DNA of 64,000 nt from contig NZ_STGK01000005.1 of assembly GCF_004919105.1 (NCBI RefSeq), positions 246,281 through 310,280 of the forward strand, read 5' to 3'. Origin of the DNA: Nocardioides sp. GY 10113. Its GTDB lineage: Bacteria > Actinomycetota > Actinomycetes > Propionibacteriales > Nocardioidaceae. Positions 60,594 to 64,000 of this stretch are shown piece by piece (within the stretch, counting starts at the first letter, position 1; each line of letters begins with the position of its first letter). Position numbers and translations under genes: made by a program. The notes beneath the pieces are model-generated. The model saw only the letters and a program-made list of their open reading frames with translations. It was not told the origin of the DNA and made no database searches.

Positions 60594-62137
60594 GCCTCGC
60601 GGTCGTCGCCGAGGACGCGCTGCTCCCCCCGGGCCATCAGCCCCATCAGCAGCAGGGCGCGGCTCTCGGCGACGTCCAGGCTGAGGCCGGTGAGCGCCTC
60701 GATCCGTTCGATGCGCCCCCGGAGCGTGTGCCGGTGCACACCGAGCGAACGGGCCGCGGCCTCCCACGAGCCGTTGTGGCGGAGGTAGGCCTCGAGCGAG
60801 GCGACCAGCTCGGCGTCGCGGGGTGAGGGATCGTCGGTGAGCGCCGACAGCGCCGGAGCGGTCAGGGCCCGGACCTGCGTCCGCACCAGGTCGTCGGCCA
60901 GCAGGGCGCTGACCGTCAGGTTGTTGAACCACCCGATGCGCTGACCGAGGCGTCGGGCAGCTGCCGCGGCCTCGCGCGCCGGCGCCATGCCGTCGGCGAT
61001 CGTGTCCCGGGGCAGCGGTCCGCTGACGCCGATCACCACGTCGCGGATGGCGGTCTCGGAGACCGCCTGGTCGACCAGGTCGACCAGGCGCGGCGCCTCG
61101 TCCGCGAGGATCACGAAGGCCACGCCGCCGGCGACTCGGCTGGCGACGTGGGGCGTCGAGACGTCCTCCAGCTTGTCGACGACCACCTTCGCCAGCCGGG
61201 TGTGCGCCCGCGGCGCGGTGACCACCGCCAGCACCACCATCGCGGGGCGCTCGAAGCCGAAGTGGTGCAGGTGGTGCGAGAGGGGGACGTCCGCCAGGCT
61301 CGGGTCGAGGAGCAGGTCGAGCAGGGTGCCGCCCAGGGAGTGGTACATCGTGATGAGCTCGGCGGGCCAGTCGAGCTGCAGGGTCACGATCCCCGCGGCC
61401 TGGTTGATCAGCAGCCGGTCGTTGGCCGGGGGCGGAGTGTCGTGCACCACGGCCAGTCCGCCCACGACGGCCGACCGACCCCGCAACCGTTGGATGTCGA
61501 CGACCCCGTGCTCCGTCGCCGCGCCGCCGGATCCGCCACGCCCCTCGCCCAGCCGCCGCCAGCGCTCGGCCACGGTGTCGAGCACCGACCGGTCGCGGGT
61601 CGACGTCGCGACCACCACGCCGTACTCGTTGAGCACGACGGCGTGGCAGCGCAGGTCGCGGCTCAGCACGCCGACCAGCGCCTGCGGGCCGCCCCGCACC
61701 GCCGCCCGCACCATCCGGTGCTGGCTGGTCAGAGCCTCCTGCAGCGACTCGACCTCGGCCTCCGACAGCCGCCGGACGACGGCCTGGCTGATCGCGACGA
61801 AGGGTGTCGGCAGCGGCACCTCGAGCAACGGGAGGTCACAGTCGAGGCAGGCGCGCCGCACCGCCTCGGGGATCCGGTCGAACCGCAGGCCGACCCCGAA
61901 CCCGAGTGCGGTCGCGCCCGCCTCCGCGAGGCGCCGGACGTAGGCCTCCTGGGCATCCTCGGAGGCGTCCAGCTGCCCGCCGGTGGTCAGCACCAGCTCA
62001 CCGCCGGTGAGCCACGGGGTCGGGTCGACCGCGTCAGTCGTGTGCACCCAGGACATGGGTCGACCGGGCGACGAGGAGGCGACCAGGGTGAGGCCCAGCT
62101 CCTTCTGCCCGAGAAGCCAGTCCAGCGTGACCGTCAC
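60590..62137 (-). CDS. PucR family transcriptional regulator
   Basis: 515 aa. An N-terminal PucR domain covers residues 5-125, with WLTGGELVLTTGGQL. A middle GGDEF-like/CdaR region follows. The C-terminal helix-turn-helix (YLRHNGSWEAAARSLGVHRHTLRGRIERIEALTG, about 455-490) is the CdaR-type HTH_30. Such proteins activate amine, purine or amino-acid use. It faces an APC permease and an aminotransferase, so these are the likely targets. GTG 62137 has AGGAGGG 5 nt upstream. Confidence 0.9.
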   Translation of the reverse strand: MTVTLDWLLGQKELGLTLVASSSPGRPMSWVHTTDAVDPTPWLTGGELVLTTGGQLDASEDAQEAYVRRLAEAGATALGFGVGLRFDRIPEAVRRACLDCDLPLLEVPLPTPFVAISQAVVRRLSEAEVESLQEALTSQHRMVRAAVRGGPQALVGVLSRDLRCHAVVLNEYGVVVATSTRDRSVLDTVAERWRRLGEGRGGSGGAATEHGVVDIQRLRGRSAVVGGLAVVHDTPPPANDRLLINQAAGIVTLQLDWPAELITMYHSLGGTLLDLLLDPSLADVPLSHHLHHFGFERPAMVVLAVVTAPRAHTRLAKVVVDKLEDVSTPHVASRVAGGVAFVILADEAPRLVDLVDQAVSETAIRDVVIGVSGPLPRDTIADGMAPAREAAAAARRLGQRIGWFNNLTVSALLADDLVRTQVRALTAPALSALTDDPSPRDAELVASLEAYLRHNGSWEAAARSLGVHRHTLRGRIERIEALTGLSLDVAESRALLLMGLMARGEQRVLGDDREA

Positions 62138-62201
62138 GCACCCTCCTGCACCACATCGGACATTCGGTCAGGCACACGGCCAGACGCATGGATCGACAAC
62201 A

Positions 62202-62239
62202 TGGACAGTCACACCCCCGAAGTTTCGACGGTCTGTCCA
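62202..62239. promoter_or_regulatory. Inverted repeat in the pucR-permease divergent region
   Basis: TGGACAG (62202-62208) and CTGTCCA (62233-62239) form a perfect 7-bp inverted repeat, 24 nt apart. It lies between the PucR-type regulator and the permease. A TACGCT element at 62263-62268 may be the permease -10, giving a leader of about 53 nt with GAGGGAGA before GTG 62328. Confidence 0.45.
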
Positions 62240-62327
62240 TCGGCATCGCCGGGCTCCGATCTTACGCTCGTGTCCGCTCGCCGGTGACCCCCACCACATC
62301 GGCGAAGGCATAGAGGGAGATACACCT

Positions 62328-63701
62328 GTGGCAGTTGAGACTTCGGGGCAGCCTGGCCTGAAGCGTTCGTTGAGCCTGTGGGCGATCGTTCTTCTCGGGC
62401 TCGGCTACATGACACCGACCGTCATGTTCGACACCTTCGGCATCGTGTCCATCCAGACGAACGGCGCCGTGACGCTGGCCTACCTGGTCGCGCTGGTCGT
62501 GATGCTGTTCACGGCCATCAGCTACGGGCGGATGTCGCGGGTCTTCCCGAGCGCCGGCTCCGCCTACACCTACACACGCGAGACGATGAACCCCCGGCTC
62601 GGCTTCCTGGTCGGCTGGGCGGCACTGCTCGACTACCTGCTGCTGCCGCTGGTCAACACGCTGATCATCCGCATCTACATGACCGCGCTGTTCCCGTCCG
62701 TGCCCGCCTGGGTATGGGTGGTGCTGGTCATCGCGATCCTGACCGGCCTCAACGCGTGGAGCGTGACGTCCACGGCGAAGGTGAACACCGTGCTCGTGGT
62801 CTTCGCCGTCACGATGATCGCTGTCTTCGTGGCGCTGGCGCTCGGCCAGCTGGCCGACGGCATGGGCACCGGGACCCTGTTCACCACCGAGCCGCTTTTC
62901 CACGAGGGCGTCCACTCGGCGGCAGTCCTGACCGGCGCCACGGTCGTCTGCTTCTCGTTCATCGGCTTCGACGCGATCACGATGTACGCCGAGGAGGCCC
63001 GCGACAAGAACATCGTGCCGAAGGCGATCGTGATCACCCTGCTCATCGGCGGCGCGATCTTCGTGGTCAGCGCGTTCGTGGCGCAGGCCGTCTTCCCCGA
63101 CGCCTCCGGGTTCGAGGTCACCGACGACCCGCTGCCCGAGATGGCGCTCATCGTCGGCGGCAAGCTGTTCCAGCTGCTCTTCGTGTCGGCGGCCTTCGCA
63201 GCGACCCTGGCCTCCGGCCTCGCCTCGCACGCCAGCGTGTCGCGCCTGCTCTACGTGATGGGCCGCAACGGCACGCTGCGCCCGGCCCGGCTCTTCGGCT
63301 ACGTGCACCCGACCCGCCGTACTCCGATCTTCTCCATCGTGGTGGTCGGCGCCGTCTGCCTGCTGGCGATCACGCCCAGCCTCGAGCTGGTCGCCTCGAT
63401 GATCAACTTCGGCGCGCTCGTCGCCTTCTCGTTCGTGAACCTCTCGGTGATCGCCCACTTCGCGGTCCGCCGCCGGGAGTGCCGCACGCCGAAGCAGATC
63501 GCGCTCAACGTCGCGCTGCCGCTGGTGTCGACCGCGATGACCGGCGTGCTGTGGAGCTTCCTGCACCGCGACGCCCTGATCTTCGGCCTCGCCTGGGTCG
63601 CCTTCGGCGTCGTCTACGCGATCTTCGTCGCGAAGCGCTCCGGTCGCGACCTGACCGACGTCGACCTCCACGACGACACCCTCGAGCCGGCGTCCGCCTG
63701 A
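62328..63701 (+). CDS. APC superfamily amino acid/polyamine permease
   Basis: 457 aa with twelve membrane helices. GLGYMTPTVMFDTFGIV is the unwound helix 1, SRVFPSAGSAYTYTRETMNPRLGFLVGW is the next APC landmark, and FSFIGFDAITMYAEEARDKN the helix 6 region. It resembles PotE/PuuP and amine importers. The adjoining aminotransferase suggests uptake of putrescine, beta-alanine or GABA. GTG 62328 has GAGGGAGA about 7 nt upstream. Confidence 0.88.
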   Translation: MAVETSGQPGLKRSLSLWAIVLLGLGYMTPTVMFDTFGIVSIQTNGAVTLAYLVALVVMLFTAISYGRMSRVFPSAGSAYTYTRETMNPRLGFLVGWAALLDYLLLPLVNTLIIRIYMTALFPSVPAWVWVVLVIAILTGLNAWSVTSTAKVNTVLVVFAVTMIAVFVALALGQLADGMGTGTLFTTEPLFHEGVHSAAVLTGATVVCFSFIGFDAITMYAEEARDKNIVPKAIVITLLIGGAIFVVSAFVAQAVFPDASGFEVTDDPLPEMALIVGGKLFQLLFVSAAFAATLASGLASHASVSRLLYVMGRNGTLRPARLFGYVHPTRRTPIFSIVVVGAVCLLAITPSLELVASMINFGALVAFSFVNLSVIAHFAVRRRECRTPKQIALNVALPLVSTAMTGVLWSFLHRDALIFGLAWVAFGVVYAIFVAKRSGRDLTDVDLHDDTLEPASA

Positions 63702-63737
63702 CGCGGCCCACATCCCCACAACCCGACTGGAACTCAC

Positions 63738-64000
63738 ATGTCCCACGACAGCCTCATCCCGACCGACGAGCTCGCCAGCCTGCAGGCCGCGGCCCGCGAC
63801 CACCTGTGGATGCACTTCACCCGGATGTCGACCTACGACACCGCCGAGGTGCCCGTGATCGTGCGCGGCGAGGGCGCCTACGTCTACGACGCCCACGGCA
63901 ACAAGTACCTCGACGCCCTGGGCGGCCTCTTCGTCAACCAGCTGGGCCACGGCCGTACCGACCTGGCCGAGGTCGCCGCGCAGCAGGCCAGCGAGCTGGC
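63738..64000 (+). CDS. Class III (omega) aminotransferase, N-terminal part
   Basis: 87 codons are visible before the window ends. ARDHLWMHFTRMSTYDTAEVP is the usual opening of omega-amino acid and putrescine-pyruvate aminotransferases, followed by GEGAYVYDAHGNKYLDALGGLFVNQLGHG, the class III N-terminal signature. The PLP lysine lies outside the window. The gene follows the permease by 36 nt and should be co-transcribed with it. Confidence 0.85.
   Translation, partial: MSHDSLIPTDELASLQAAARDHLWMHFTRMSTYDTAEVPVIVRGEGAYVYDAHGNKYLDALGGLFVNQLGHGRTDLAEVAAQQASEL

Overview
The window comes from a high-GC actinobacterium, most likely Nocardioides or a close relative. The signs are an InhA-type enoyl reductase, RbpA, WhiA, an acVLRF1 protein, a mycobacterial-type sufRBDC cluster, actinobacterial glycolysis and UvrC-RapZ-YvcK-WhiA gene order, steroid (ksh/fadE) genes, and very frequent GTG starts preceded only by a TAnnnT -10 element. 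No rRNA, tRNA, prophage, CRISPR or canonical IS was found. One C-rich small RNA is predicted.

Layout. 1-3.8 kb: SixA phosphatase, membrane protein, fabG-fabI, dodecin, DUF3099 gene and a small Cys protein. 3.83-5.05 kb: an AbiEi/DUF559 gene enclosed by inverted clusters of a 22-bp repeat. 5-11 kb: moaA, SURF1, an SDR, glpK-glpD. 11-20 kb: three ABC systems and an APH-like kinase. 20-22 kb: GNAT, acVLRF1, SRPBCC. 21.5-28.7 kb: sufR-B-D-Rieske-C-S-U-T plus an ASCH-like gene, read right to left. 28.7-33.5 kb: small membrane proteins, an ABC-2 exporter, ctaA and ctaB, with a gene-free second cluster of the 22-bp repeat between ctaA and ctaB. 33.6-39.4 kb: tkt-tal-pgi-pgl (zwf and opcA absent). 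39.4-48.4 kb: rbpA, then secG, tpiA, pgk, gapA, whiA, yvcK, rapZ and uvrC, all on the minus strand. 48.4-53.2 kb: two Tat/lipoprotein Rieske proteins, uvrA, a metallo-hydrolase. 53.2-55.6 kb: a SigD-like sigma factor locus. 55.7-60.6 kb: kshA, a Cys-rich gene and kshB, divergent from fadE26-fadE27. 60.6-64 kb: PucR regulator, APC permease and the start of a class-III aminotransferase.

The most notable result is the sigma-factor locus. The same bipartite promoter, GTAACG-N15-GACAT, occurs three times within 1.3 kb. It precedes a single-pass membrane protein laid out like an anti-sigma factor, a C-rich-loop small RNA, and a secreted coiled-coil protein. It reads as a compact regulon of the adjacent sigma factor. 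The second lead is the AbiEi/DUF559 gene inside 22-bp inverted repeat clusters, with a gene-less copy of those clusters 28 kb away. The ksh/fadE divergent promoter carries a perfect match to the KstR operator, which ties that block to steroid catabolism.

Many transcripts look leaderless. At least 17 starts have TAnnnT (often TAGGCT) exactly 6-7 nt before the start codon, including one perfect palindrome that serves two divergent genes. All calls rest on reading the sequence and on recalled family knowledge; no database search was run.
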